DNA of 64,000 nt from the NCBI GenBank assembly GCA_946965045.2, contig OX337229.1, positions 2,728,001 through 2,792,000 on the forward strand, read 5' to 3'. This document shows, one piece after another, positions 19,394 through 29,013 of the stretch. Positions within the stretch are counted from its first letter, which is position 1, and every line of letters starts with the position of its first letter. Below the pieces are notes generated by a model. That model made no database searches. It saw only the letters and a list, made by a program, of their open reading frames with translations, and was not told the DNA's origin. The translations under genes and the position numbers were made by a program. Source of the stretch: Epithemia pelagica. Its lineage: Eukaryota; Bacillariophyta; Bacillariophyceae; Surirellales; Surirellaceae.

Positions 19394-21394
19394 GGAGCTC
19401 CGCCATCCCAGCCCTCTCCTCCGTTGGTTGTTGCTTCTGATGTTGAGCCTTCTGTCGTGGTTCCTTCTTCTCCTCCTCCCACCACTCCATCCCCTCAACA
19501 GAGGGAGAATCCACCACCACAACAACCACAATCGCCCCCTACTCCCTCCGTTCCCAAGTCTGAACCCATCTCGGCTCCCACTACAACACCAACAACCGTC
19601 TCCACAAGCCCCGTTCGACGTTCCAACCGCAACCGACGTGCACCTACTCGTCTCATCCACGACATGGACAGTAGCAAGCAATCCTACGCCAATACTCTTG
19701 CTGCCCATGCCGATGCCCATGCCGATGAACCAACACCAACCATCGCATACTACCTCCACCATGTTCTGCTCCAACAGTCCAACCTCTTCAACCTCGAGGT
19801 TTGTAAGGCCGCGGTTTCTGATCCCGACATCTTCTCCTTTGACGACATTTTGACTCTTTCAGACTTGCCTCAGTGGAAGGCCGCCGCCCAAAAGGAGATT
19901 GGAGCACTTGAACTCAAGGGCACGTGGATTGAAGTCCCGCTTACGGACGCTACATCCAAAGTACTCCCCGGTACATGGGTGTTCAAGTACAAACGGAGTC
20001 CGACAGGTGAAATCAAGAAGCACAAGGCGCGGTATTGTGTAAGAGGCGATCTGCAAGAGGGAGAGTTCGAGACGTTTGCTCCTGTTGTCTCTTGGAGCAC
20101 CATTCGTCTTGTCCTTATCTTTGCACTCACACAGAATTGGATTCTCATTTGTGTTGACTTTTCGAACGCTTTCGTTCAAGCCACGCTAAAGGAACCTGTA
20201 TGGATCCACCTACCTCGTGGATACCGCTCGTCCAAGCCGTTCCCAACTTGTCTCAAATTGAAGAAAAGTCTCTACGGTCTGTCGGTGGCTCCCAGACTAT
20301 GGTATGAGCATCTACGAGACGCCCTTTTGGAAGACGGTTTCAAACAGAGTGATCATGACATTTGCCTATTCCTTAAAGCAAACATGATCGTGTTCCTCTA
20401 CGTTGATGACTGCGGCGTCGCTGCTCCAAAGCAAAAGGACATCGATGATTTTGTCGCTCGGTTGAACAAGAAAGGGTTTGAGCTAACCCAAGATGGTGAC
20501 TTTGCGGAGTACCTTGGTATCAAATTTGTGGTCGACAAGAAGGCAAACACCATCACCATGACACAACCCGGCTTAATCAGCAAGATTGTCCAAGCAACAC
20601 AAATGGACAACTGCAACCCAAACAAAACACCAGCCTCGACGACTGCACTCGGGTCCGATCCCACTGGCCCTCCAATGAAAGAAGCTTGGTCCTATCCTTC
20701 GGTCATTGGAATGCTCTTGTACTTGTCAACGAATACTCGGCCTGACATCGCTTTCGCCGTCAGCCAAGTTGCGCGCTTTGGATCCCAACCCAAACAATCC
20801 CATGCCTCTGCTGTGAAGATGATCGTTCGATACTTATCCGGCACCGTCAACCGTGGAACAATCTTCACACCCAACAACAACTACAAGATTGATTGTTATG
20901 TCGACGCGGACTTTGCCGGCTTGCACGGCAGAGAGGACCAAGACAACCCAACAAGTGCAAAGTCGAGGACAGGCTATATCCTCTTCTTCTGTGGTAGCCC
21001 GCTCTTGTGGAAGTCTAAACTCCAGACCGAAACGGCCCTCTCAACATTCCATGCTGAGTACGTCGCCTTGTCTGCCGCCATGCGACAATTGATAGTGGTT
21101 CAACGAGTTCTCCAGGACATGGTCGCTTGCCTTCCTTTCACCACCGACACACCCCAGATTCTTGCAGAGGTTTTCGAAGACAACAACTCGGCCTTCCTTC
21201 TCGCGAACAATCAACGCCTCACTGATCGATCCAAGTGGCTCAACTGCAAGTTACACTTCTTCTGGGAATACGTCAATGATGGTTTCGCCAAGGTTTCGAA
21301 AATCTCCACCCATGACCAACGTGCCGACTATCTCACGAAAGGTTTGGTCGCTGAAAAGTTTATCGCGAATCGGAAGCAGAACCAAGGTTGGTGA
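19391..21394 (+). CDS. Copia element 2 reverse transcriptase and RNase H (ORF2)
   Basis: This frame is +1 relative to ORF1 and overlaps it; open sequence extends back to an ATG at 19088, but the first 300 bases only mirror the integrase tail. The start given here assumes the shift at CTT-TGA. After a Pro/Ser-rich linker come the RT blocks: WKAAAQKEIGALELKGTW, VFKYKRSPTGEIKKHKARY, VDFSNAFVQA (first catalytic Asp), LKKSLYGLSVAPRLWYE, and FLYVDDCGV. RNase H starts at IDCYVDADFAGL, with SAEYVAL-like FHAEYVALS and VFEDNNSAFLLA. Its end (ISTHDQRADYLTKGL) is canonical for Copia. All catalytic residues are visible. Confidence 0.9.
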   Translation, partial: EGAPPSQPSPPLVVASDVEPSVVVPSSPPPTTPSPQQRENPPPQQPQSPPTPSVPKSEPISAPTTTPTTVSTSPVRRSNRNRRAPTRLIHDMDSSKQSYANTLAAHADAHADEPTPTIAYYLHHVLLQQSNLFNLEVCKAAVSDPDIFSFDDILTLSDLPQWKAAAQKEIGALELKGTWIEVPLTDATSKVLPGTWVFKYKRSPTGEIKKHKARYCVRGDLQEGEFETFAPVVSWSTIRLVLIFALTQNWILICVDFSNAFVQATLKEPVWIHLPRGYRSSKPFPTCLKLKKSLYGLSVAPRLWYEHLRDALLEDGFKQSDHDICLFLKANMIVFLYVDDCGVAAPKQKDIDDFVARLNKKGFELTQDGDFAEYLGIKFVVDKKANTITMTQPGLISKIVQATQMDNCNPNKTPASTTALGSDPTGPPMKEAWSYPSVIGMLLYLSTNTRPDIAFAVSQVARFGSQPKQSHASAVKMIVRYLSGTVNRGTIFTPNNNYKIDCYVDADFAGLHGREDQDNPTSAKSRTGYILFFCGSPLLWKSKLQTETALSTFHAEYVALSAAMRQLIVVQRVLQDMVACLPFTTDTPQILAEVFEDNNSAFLLANNQRLTDRSKWLNCKLHFFWEYVNDGFAKVSKISTHDQRADYLTKGLVAEKFIANRKQNQGW

Positions 21395-21412
21395 CACCAT
21401 TGTGAGAGGGAG

Positions 21413-21811
21413 AGTTATGGAAATCTATGTGCACAACGGTCAACGGCTATAACGCACCACCGTATGTGTGACACATTATGTGCAACACACAATGTGCATC
21501 GCACCTCAGTCGATCACACATTATGTGTTAGCAATCACACATTGTGTGTTAGCAATTTTCTTTGGTCAGTTAGTCTATGTGCATCTCATGTGCTACATGG
21601 ACTATACATGTGGATGCGTTCTAGTTTGAAAAATCACAAGAGTCGTCGTTCGAAATAACTTTAGTCTAATGCTCACAATCTTAGAAATTGTCCAAATTGC
21701 ATTACCATCGTATCATCATCGTTCTACTGGCTTGACCTCACGAGCTTGATCACCTCAAGAGCTCAAGCTAGTCTACAGTAAGTGTTACTGCTATCTAAGT
21801 TTTCCTTCGCT
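21413..21811 (+). repeat. 3' LTR of Copia element 2
   Basis: It differs from the 5' LTR at one position (T at 21561). The sequence GAGAGGGAG immediately upstream is a good polypurine tract. The right target duplication CCTTG follows at 21812-21816. Confidence 0.93.
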
Positions 21812-22053
21812 CCTTGGACAAACTCGACCGTCTTGTACTTGTCTTGAATTTGCTTTTTTCCCAGTGCGGCAATCTCTCCCGGAACGGAACCATCGTGAGT
21901 CAAAAAGTTTTGCGAATGCGGTGCAAAACGAGTGCACGCCAAACCCTCATCCAGGACGACGGCATTGCGCATAGATCGACCCAATGTCAAGGCCGCCGAA
22001 AGGCCTCCATAACTTCCACCAATCACGACGCAATCGAGAGATCCTGTTGTCAT
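21812..22053 (-). pseudogene. Thioredoxin-reductase-like FAD oxidoreductase, N-terminal part
   Basis: The chosen start ATG (22053) gives MTTGSLDCVVIGGSYGGLSA, with the glycine-rich FAD-binding loop right at the N-terminus as usual; an ATG at 22074 would add seven residues. The text continues LGRSMRNAVVLDEG and RFAPHSQNFLTHDG, typical for the short TrxB-like oxidoreductases found in bacteria, fungi and algae. At 21816 it is cut by the CCTTG duplication of Copia element 2. The rest is at 12978-13655 on the same strand. These enzymes reduce disulfides with NADPH; this copy cannot. Confidence 0.85.
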
Positions 22054-23090
22054 TGTGTGTGCGTTCCTTACCAAAAAAGGGTTTGGTATCTTTTTTCAAG
22101 TGGATTTGTTAAATGCGAGAAGTAGAAAGAGAGGGCACAGGCACAACGATACTTTCTCGCGCAAGAACATGATCTTGGGAAAAGATACACAAGATACCGA
22201 CTGACAATCGACTGTCCAGGATCCAGGATCTGTTACAACAGATCCAGGATGTCGATTTTGTCCATGGGCATCTGCCTTTGGCCTGTGTTCTGGTCTCTGC
22301 TTCAACATTCAACAATCCTGAGTGGAAAGGCTAAACGTCGAGGCCATCACCCCCATGGCAATAACTTCCTGGATAATTGGGCTTGACTGAATCACTTCTA
22401 GAATAAGACTCTTTACTACTAGATCAACTATGCTTTCAATTTGATTCAGGCACCCTTGAAAAATGAATGAGTTAGGAAGGTCGTTGGACTACAGCACCAC
22501 AGAAAAATGAGCATACCTTTTGATCCAACGGGACAAATCTTCTGTAACTGCAGAACACAGTAATATGAACACACTCAAACAACCTACCATGGTCAGATGT
22601 TTATGCGATGCATGGGTGAATGCATGCGGCATCACCGGATCTCGCCTTCATCGTGGAGTGTTTTTGCATTTTTTTTGGACTTCCGACCATTTCTGGGGTG
22701 ACGTGTACTATGGGATTTTATGTACTCTACGTAGCTTTTGTACTGAGCCTACTTAGATGTACATGGATCGGTATCCCCAATCCCCAGCCAAGGACTTACA
22801 ACTAAGACCTCATCAATGACAAATGCCTAATGCCCTACCAGTAAGCACAAAACAAGTCTTCAACGCTCACAAATTCACAAAGCTGGAGATCGGTACGAGT
22901 AACCTTACTCGTATTCATACGCACATTATTACGAGTATTTGTTTGGTGGTGGTAAAATGATAACGTGTCTGTTCAAGAAAGTGCCATCAAGACGACATGC
23001 GCCGATGATACACAACCAATCCTCCCCTTTCAGACGCCATCGTTCCTCTGACCGCTCCCACATCGCTGCCATCTACGATGCCATCGACTC
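22054..23090. other. Intergenic region, no supported gene
   Basis: Only short frames without recognisable similarity are seen. The first bases should contain the promoter of the broken oxidoreductase gene. Confidence 0.4.
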
Positions 23091-23682
23091 TTTCACATGT
23101 GGTAGCACCCACGACCAATACCATCACCAGCACAGCCGCACCAACCAATAGTCCATCGTCGTCGTCGCCCATGTCGTCCCCCACCATCAACACCAACACG
23201 CCCATGAAATCATCGCCAACGACCCAGTGCGGATCAAAATGACAACAATACTCCTCTAGTGTCATCATCACCTCCCACCACCCAGTTCACCAACGTTCCC
23301 TCTGATCAACACGCCTGTGAAAGTACCGATCACTACCAGTCCGCTGACTACGGCGACGTCCACATCCTCAGCACTCTTTCAATTGGACACTGTCACGGCA
23401 CTGCAAAGTTCCTTCCCCATATGGAATAATATGGTGCCTCGGTGGCCTTGTCGGACAATGGACAAGTTCTGGCAGTAAGCAGCACGAATGGGACCGCCCA
23501 AGTTTATGCCTACGAACCTGGCAACCACGTCGAAGTGGAACCGTCTTTATCGGAGGAAAAGTACCTTATCAGCACTGTCCTTGTCCCGCAATGCCCAAGT
23601 TGTGGCGGCAGGATTAGCCCGGAGCAATGCCAGTCAACAAGAATGGTCCGCAAGTGTCCAAGTCTATCACCGTCGTGACTAG
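23091..23682 (+). pseudogene. Relic of a repeat (beta-propeller-like) protein with Thr/Ser/Pro-rich linker
   Basis: A Thr/Ser/Pro-rich segment (TNTITSTAAPTNSPSSSSP) is followed after stops by EYGASVALSDNGQVLAVSS and TAQVYAYE. In a neighbouring frame the text continues ALSLSRNAQVVAAGLA and ASVQVYH. Such GxSVALSxDGxxVAVG repeats are common in large diatom surface or secreted proteins. The frame changes and internal stops show it is a decayed fragment. The family call is tentative. Confidence 0.45.
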
Positions 23683-24125
23683 TAGACAACCACGACAACA
23701 ACAACGAGGTAATGGATGGCTCCTTGTGGCAACCGATTGTGGTGAGGAAGAACTGTAGATGCCGATATCTACCGGTATAGGCTCTTCCATGGCAGGCGTG
23801 CGGATGAATGGTTTCTCTAGAAATGGAAATGGTGTGCCTGTGACACACATCTTTTTGGACCAACATCTCGTATTCATTTCGTGCTGGATGGATGTGGATA
23901 TTCTCGACGCGGGTCAAGCATGCCATAGAAAATGACGTGATTCACCAAAGCGCTGCACACTCAAATGGAGGCATAGACAAGGCCTTTTCAACAAAATAAT
24001 TTTAGTGTGTTACCTCGATTCCATTCGTTCTTCTTCTTCTTCTTTCTACAGTTTTAGTTGCGGTTCCACTATTGTTTGTCTTAAGAGCGACCGGCCTTGC
24101 CAATATGTGTATCTGTGTCACTCTC
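23683..24125. other. Intergenic region, no gene seen
   Basis: No coding signal is seen. A CT-rich run occurs near 24028-24046. The right part should hold the 3' end of the reductase gene. Confidence 0.4.
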
Positions 24126-25301
24126 TTATTCCAGAGCTCCCTGTTCCAACACGTTGATCATGGAGTACACGCGCGGTGCCAAATCTTGCTGTCGTAATTG
24201 AGTGGCCAAGAATTGGACAGCATCAGCGGTTCCTTCGGCATAAATGGTCCGTCCGGCCACATTATGTTGCAATTGAAATTGCACCGAACCATCGGACGAC
24301 GTCAAGGTATAGGTATGAAACGCATGACCCAATATGGCGTCTTCGGGAACACCAAAGGCCATGGCTTGTTCTTCGTCACGAATCATGTCAATGTCGTCAT
24401 TGGTAAAGGTGGAGGAGGGACCCAATAAAGTTTGAAGGGATTGAATGACCGCCTTGGCCGTCCCCGACGTGTCGGCCTTGGTTTTTTGATGCGATTCGGT
24501 AACCGATAAGGTATATCCCGCAAATGAGGCGGGATATTTGTTGGCTAAGTCTTCCAATGCCGCTTGCATGGCAACAATTTGTTTGCCCATATTGGGTGCA
24601 ATCACACAAGAAATGGCAGCTGGTTCTTCCGAATTCCCTTGAACAGTGTCCATCAAGGCTGCACGATCCCCACCGGTCGTTCCCATGACAAAAGGAATTT
24701 GATGTTTCACATAAAATTCGGCATTGCCATTGACGGCCGAAGGATGGGTGTAATCAATGGCCACCAAAATACCATTGTCTCCCACTAGCGCTTGTCGCAA
24801 CCCCGTCAATTGCGCGACAATTTCGTCCGTTTGGGTCGAAGGTATCAAAAAGACATTGGAAGAGGAACCTGTTGTGGGATCCACTACAGTAATGGTCGAT
24901 GGTTCCAATTCTGGACCTGTCATGGCAAAGGGTGTCAATTTCAAGCCTTTGCGTAAACACGCTTCGGCGGCGGCCGTTGCCATGGGACCCGGCATGCCAT
25001 TTACCATGACATGAACATCACTCGTACTGGAAGGTTTTGTCGATTCGTCATCTGTTGAACTCATGCGACGTGGCAAAACGGAAAATGGTTGTTTTTTCCA
25101 TGGCCTGTGACCACCACTCTGTCTCGTTGTCGTCTTTTCGGTGTTGGACACAACAAATGCCATGCTGGGAGATTGTTCTTGCAAAGATTTGTGGTGGAAA
25201 TGTTGAAAGGCCATACCTTGCGAGCACAAAAGCAACAGCCACAAGAGACGCAAGGTACTCGAGGAAAAGAACGACTGTGTACTACGACTGGCCATGCTCA
25301 T
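24126..25301 (-). CDS. dapB: Plastid 4-hydroxy-tetrahydrodipicolinate reductase
   Basis: It catalyses the NAD(P)H-dependent reduction in the diaminopimelate route to lysine, in the plastid. The start at 25301 (MSMASRSTQSFFSSST) gives a signal peptide ending near LLLLCSQGMAFQHF, with the Phe of the plastid motif; an upstream ATG at 25406 would bury it. The mature enzyme begins around VHVMVNGMPGPMATAAAEA, the GxxGxMG-type nucleotide loop in plant form. Further blocks are AIDYTHPSAVNGNAEFY, PFVMGTTGGDR, VIAPNMGKQIVAMQ, and VTESHQKTKADTSGTAKAV, the substrate and catalytic region with HQKxKxDTSGTA. Length and order match the plant/algal type. No intron is seen. Flanking genes are unrelated. Confidence 0.9.
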   Translation of the reverse strand: MSMASRSTQSFFSSSTLRLLWLLLLCSQGMAFQHFHHKSLQEQSPSMAFVVSNTEKTTTRQSGGHRPWKKQPFSVLPRRMSSTDDESTKPSSTSDVHVMVNGMPGPMATAAAEACLRKGLKLTPFAMTGPELEPSTITVVDPTTGSSSNVFLIPSTQTDEIVAQLTGLRQALVGDNGILVAIDYTHPSAVNGNAEFYVKHQIPFVMGTTGGDRAALMDTVQGNSEEPAAISCVIAPNMGKQIVAMQAALEDLANKYPASFAGYTLSVTESHQKTKADTSGTAKAVIQSLQTLLGPSSTFTNDDIDMIRDEEQAMAFGVPEDAILGHAFHTYTLTSSDGSVQFQLQHNVAGRTIYAEGTADAVQFLATQLRQQDLAPRVYSMINVLEQGALE

Positions 25302-26217
25302 GGTCCTTGGAGTTGGGATGATTTCAGGGAATCTTTTTTTTGGTTGGAAAAATGTGAGGCCCTCGCTCAGTCGATCGCTGGGACTCCTCAGAGATCCATC
25401 AACCATAATGCGGATTGAAAAGGGAACGATTCAAGAGGTGTATATTTTCTGTCCTTCGTGCGTTGCCCAACTTTGGCCTCTTGTTTTTTTCCAAAGCGCC
25501 TGCCATGTCAAATCGTCAGCCTGCCTTCGATCGTTGAAATCTGAACGCCGGCCTCGCCTTGTATTTTTTGCCATGAATCGTCTCACTTCTCACTTTTTGA
25601 CAAACCACAAGAAATGACAATGGGGCTGCAACAAAATCAAACAATCCAGCAAAATGAATGACCATAGCATGAATACTACTGTCAAGATCTACCCCCTGGA
25701 TCATCAGCAAACGCGGCAATCAACCGAATGAGAAGAAGGATGAAAAATGACAAGATGACAATCAACCAGTGTGTGGACGACATCAGAGTCTAAGGAAGGA
25801 CACAATACAATGGATAGGGCCAGGAAGCCTAAACAAAAAGGAGGAGTACCTAGATACATATAGAGTTGACTATGCTTGTATTTTAGTTGCAGTCAATGTA
25901 CTAAGAGCTTTCCTTGTTGTGGGCCATTGCCACTTGTCTTTTGTTTGTGCATGTTTTTTTCTGTTTCACGTGTGTGTTCACTGTTCATCCTTGTGTGGGA
26001 TTTCTTCGCGTCGTGCTCCGTATCAAGCCAAAGCCAGGGCGAAGCGCGCGAAGCCAGTTATGACAGTTGCTATGGACGTTATAATTACTGCTTTTAGAGA
26101 AAAAACTGAGTTATAATTTCAAGTAAAAACTAAAATGAAAAAAGAAAAATGTCGGATGGATGACAGAAGTTATACACCCGCCGGATCGGACAGATTCATG
26201 CCGTACCTACCGCCTCG
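25302..26217. other. Intergenic region, promoter of the reductase and flank of the DNA transposon
   Basis: It contains the 5' region of the minus-strand reductase gene. No other gene is supported. The TA at 26218-26219 is the left target dinucleotide of the transposon. Confidence 0.4.
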
Positions 26218-26219
26218 TA

Positions 26220-26253
26220 CAAGCTGAGTTCAGACAGAATGTTCCTGACGTAG
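26220..26253 (+). repeat. Left terminal inverted repeat of the DNA transposon
   Basis: It starts CAAGCTGAGTTCAG and ends ATGTTCCTGACGTAG. The reverse complement occurs at 35890-35923, with 31 of 34 bases equal. TA precedes it. Confidence 0.9.
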
Positions 26254-26847
26254 CGCTCCAGTAGGAAATCTACGTAATCCGCGCGAGCCATCCCCTTAAT
26301 ATAGCCCTTCTATTTATGCCTCTACCGTTCTACCAAAAATTGACCATGGTGAACGGTCCTTTTGACCGATCTCTTGCCAAATAGGAGACGGCTCCATGAT
26401 CCCATGCTCTGAACCTCTTCTCCATTCATGGGTTGAGCATGGAGAACGATGTCGGCGCTGCATTCGTTTTGTAGGTGTCGTTTTATCTAGTTGAAGGTGG
26501 TCGCCGCGCGATTTACTACGGCGACTCACGGCAAAACTTGGTGCAACCAATGCACCTCTATTGTAGAATCGAATGATAGAAGATAGAACAAAGACTATGA
26601 ACACTTGTAGCGTTGTTCACGTCAAAAATTGATATTCTTCTCGTTAGATATATGGAACTTAGACTAGAAGTTGCGTCGTTCACAACAAAGATTGATGTTC
26701 TTTTCTTTGTTGTGACTCACACAGCCGTACCTGAACGCAATGTATTGTACGGTAAACGTAACACAACTATAGAATTAGATCGTATTCATAGAGAATGAAG
26801 ATCCTACTCAAATGATAATCATAAAACGCTGCTACATTGTTCACTAT
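26254..26847. other. Subterminal region of the DNA transposon
   Basis: There is no gene. It is AT-rich with imperfect internal repeats (AAAATTGA, GTTGTTCAC-like words around 26610-26700). It should contain transposase binding sites by analogy with other elements. Confidence 0.35.
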
Positions 26848-27420
26848 CTAGGCTTGTTGATGATTAAAGAAGAGATTTTGAAGCGGGTGCTTGAGCATCA
26901 TCGCACCAAGCGAAATGTTGAAGCGATCCATATCCTTGCTGCCCATGTAGATTGTAACGACCTGGGGTTCCATGCAGGCTTTAGGGTTGATGGAGCAGCG
27001 TGTGTAGAGGCGGATGCGTCCCATGGGAGGTCCGTTCTTGCTCGTCTTTCCAGAGACCTGGTCCAGGTGCGACAGAGCAATGAACCCAACTGGAACAACC
27101 AACGCTGGTTCCTCATGCTCGCTTGTTGCATCCCGGTCAAAGACTGCAATCCGTAGGTAGTCGGTCGCAAGCTCCCGCTGCACAAGCAGATGGCCACGGT
27201 CGACGATGTTGTGGCCAGTGTCCTTGTTTCTCGACATGGGCCCGATGAGCGCGCAAACATCGCTGGCATAAAAGCACGACTTGAACGGGAGACCAGCACC
27301 ACCCTCACGGCCATCCTCTTCGTTGAACTCGAACTTCGTCCTCATGTTGGTCATCTTGTTTCTTCTTCCTTGCCTCTTCCTGTCGTCTCTGTTTGATTGT
27401 TCCATTGCACGGCGGGTCAT
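26848..27420 (-). CDS. Unknown 190-residue protein, transposon cargo
   Basis: A single frame starts MTRRAMEQSNRDDRKRQ; an alternative start is MTNMRTKFEF at 27354. After a basic N-terminus it has FKSCFYASDVCALIG, a Leu-rich stretch, YLRIAVFDRDATSE, LVVPVGFIALSHLDQ, GRIRLYTRCSINP and VVTIYMGSKDMDRFN. The alternation of beta-like segments suggests a small globular, possibly C2-like beta domain. This is inferred from the pattern and I do not recognise the family. It lies inside the transposon, head to head with 27592-28487, with a shared 171-bp region between the starts. Confidence 0.5.
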   Translation of the reverse strand: MTRRAMEQSNRDDRKRQGRRNKMTNMRTKFEFNEEDGREGGAGLPFKSCFYASDVCALIGPMSRNKDTGHNIVDRGHLLVQRELATDYLRIAVFDRDATSEHEEPALVVPVGFIALSHLDQVSGKTSKNGPPMGRIRLYTRCSINPKACMEPQVVTIYMGSKDMDRFNISLGAMMLKHPLQNLFFNHQQA

Positions 27421-27591
27421 TCGGAAGTTGCTTCATGCTGCAAGTTGATTTTGTGGCGCGCGCCGATATTGTTCACGAATGAGCGCGGGGGGATTCCCTA
27501 GATGACACAAGAACGGAGAGCGGGCAACAATCAAACAAACAAACACAACAATCAAACGAACGAATCCCTATTGTGTTCTCACTTTCCAACG

Positions 27592-28487
27592 ATGCGCCAG
27601 ACGCGTAGTGCTACCAAACGAGCTGAGTCTGCGAAGAAGGAGCAGGAGGACTCCGCCGCAGCTCCCTCCACAACCGCATTTCCCTCCGACAAGGGAAACA
27701 AGGGAAACAAGGCAAACAAGAAAATGAAGACAAAGACGGCCGTGGACAACAAAACGTCGAAGAAGAAGAAGACGACGACGACGAAGTCTCCCGCTTCGAC
27801 AAAGAAGCATGTGACCTTCAACCTTGAGGGTCCTTCGTCGTGGCAGGAGCGGGCAACTCACCATTGGGGATGAAGATGGTATCCCAGTGTTCTTCGTCAG
27901 CAACAAGGACGTCGAATGCGCTAACCTGTCGGATATCGCGGCAGAGCTCCTTGCGATCGAGGCTGTCGGCAAAGAAGGTAAGTTTGATTGTTCATTGTTG
28001 GTTTTGAGTCTCCCTTTCTCACGACGCGCCCTCTGCTGCCACAGACACCAACCCCAACAGCAAGCCCGACAACAAGCCCGACAGCAAGCCCGAGAAGGAG
28101 ATCAAGAAGGAGGACGACGTCGAGAACAAGACTCCAGAGTCTTATGTGACCCCGAAGAAAGTAACTTCTTCCCCGAAGGTGGCGTCTCGAGCTTTCGCAC
28201 TGACCCCCTCCCAGAAGCATGCTTTCCAGCGTCGGATTGCTGAGGAACAGGTGAAGGAAAGTGGAGCGACAGACCCTCGCCAGACTTTGAATGAGTCGCT
28301 GGCATTGGGAGAAAACATCCCGTCGTCTCCTCCTTTGTTCTTTAGCAATCCTTCCCGTGCATACCGGACATCCATTGATTCGTATGCCGATGATGGATTT
28401 CTCGAGACCCAAGAAGACTTCATCGGTACGCAGCAAAACGGGCTTTTTGGCCCCGATTACTTGGATCATGAGGACGAGGCGTACTAG
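27592..28487 (+). CDS. Unknown Lys-rich protein, one intron, possible frameshift, transposon cargo
   Basis: The start at 27592 gives MRQTRSATKRAES, followed by a very basic tail-like region (KKMKTKTAVDNKTSKKKK ... STKKHVTFNLEG). Around 27836-27850 the sense frame changes by one base and continues as GDEDGIPVFFVSNKDVECAN and LSDIAAELLAIEAVGKE. A good intron follows (GTAAGT at 27978 to CAG at 28044). The second exon reads DTNPNSKPDNKPDSKPEKE, then TPSQKHAFQRRIAEEQV, and ends DYLDHEDEAY. The frame change may be a mutation or a sequence error. The basic N-terminus suggests binding to nucleic acid or chromatin. The family is not recognised. Confidence 0.5.
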
Positions 28488-29013
28488 ATATCTACTGATG
28501 GACGTTTTAGGTATCCTTAATCACTAAATATGAATCGATTTGTCATCATGGTACTTGTAGTGCTTCTACAGTCGTTCTTGTTGTGATTATTATTATTGTC
28601 GTCGTCCAAGTCCTCGTCATTGTCGTGGCTATCATTGTCGTCGTTGTATTGTAGTCGTCCTTGTTGTAGCTATCATCGCTCATCCCGTTTGTCCTCTTCA
28701 TCATCGTTATGGTCGTGATTGTCATGGTCATCATCATCGTCATCGTCGTCATCCAGCTTCCCAGTGTCGGTAGTTGGGTCCCGGTTTGCGGGCGCGTCTC
28801 GTATGGATGTACGAGGGAGTTCGTGATTGGTCCCAGACGAGCTATGATTCTTATCTCATATTTTGCGTTTTCGACACTTCATGGAAACAAACACGACAAT
28901 GTACTAAAGTATAATATGAAGGAATAAACTAATAAATCTTAATGTCATACTGCAACTCAACGTACCATGGTATTCTTTTTCAACAATAACACACTTTCAC
29001 CACGAGGAAAGAT
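28488..29013. other. Non-coding region with GTC/GTT/ATC microsatellite-like tract
   Basis: Around 28550-28755 the sequence is an imperfect trinucleotide tract. It produces long but meaningless frames on both strands. It lies between convergent cargo genes. Confidence 0.5.

Larger units (their letters stand above)
13656..21811 (+). mobile_element. Complete Ty1/copia LTR retrotransposon (element 2), inserted in a gene
   Basis: Direct 399-bp LTRs (13656-14054 and 21413-21811) differ by one base (C at 13804, T at 21561), so the insertion is young. CCTTG flanks both sides (13651-13655, 21812-21816). Removing the element with one CCTTG restores an uninterrupted reading frame across the junction of the oxidoreductase gene, which confirms the boundaries. 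The LTR ends are then AG...CT and not the usual TG...CA. Inside are a gag-protease-integrase frame and, one base shifted, an RT-RNase H frame. It is not closely similar to element 1: the integrase has a classical HHCC domain and the gag has a zinc knuckle. Confidence 0.94.

Noticed and set aside
28546-28752. Thr/Met-rich short frame
   Set aside because: Product of a trinucleotide microsatellite-like tract.
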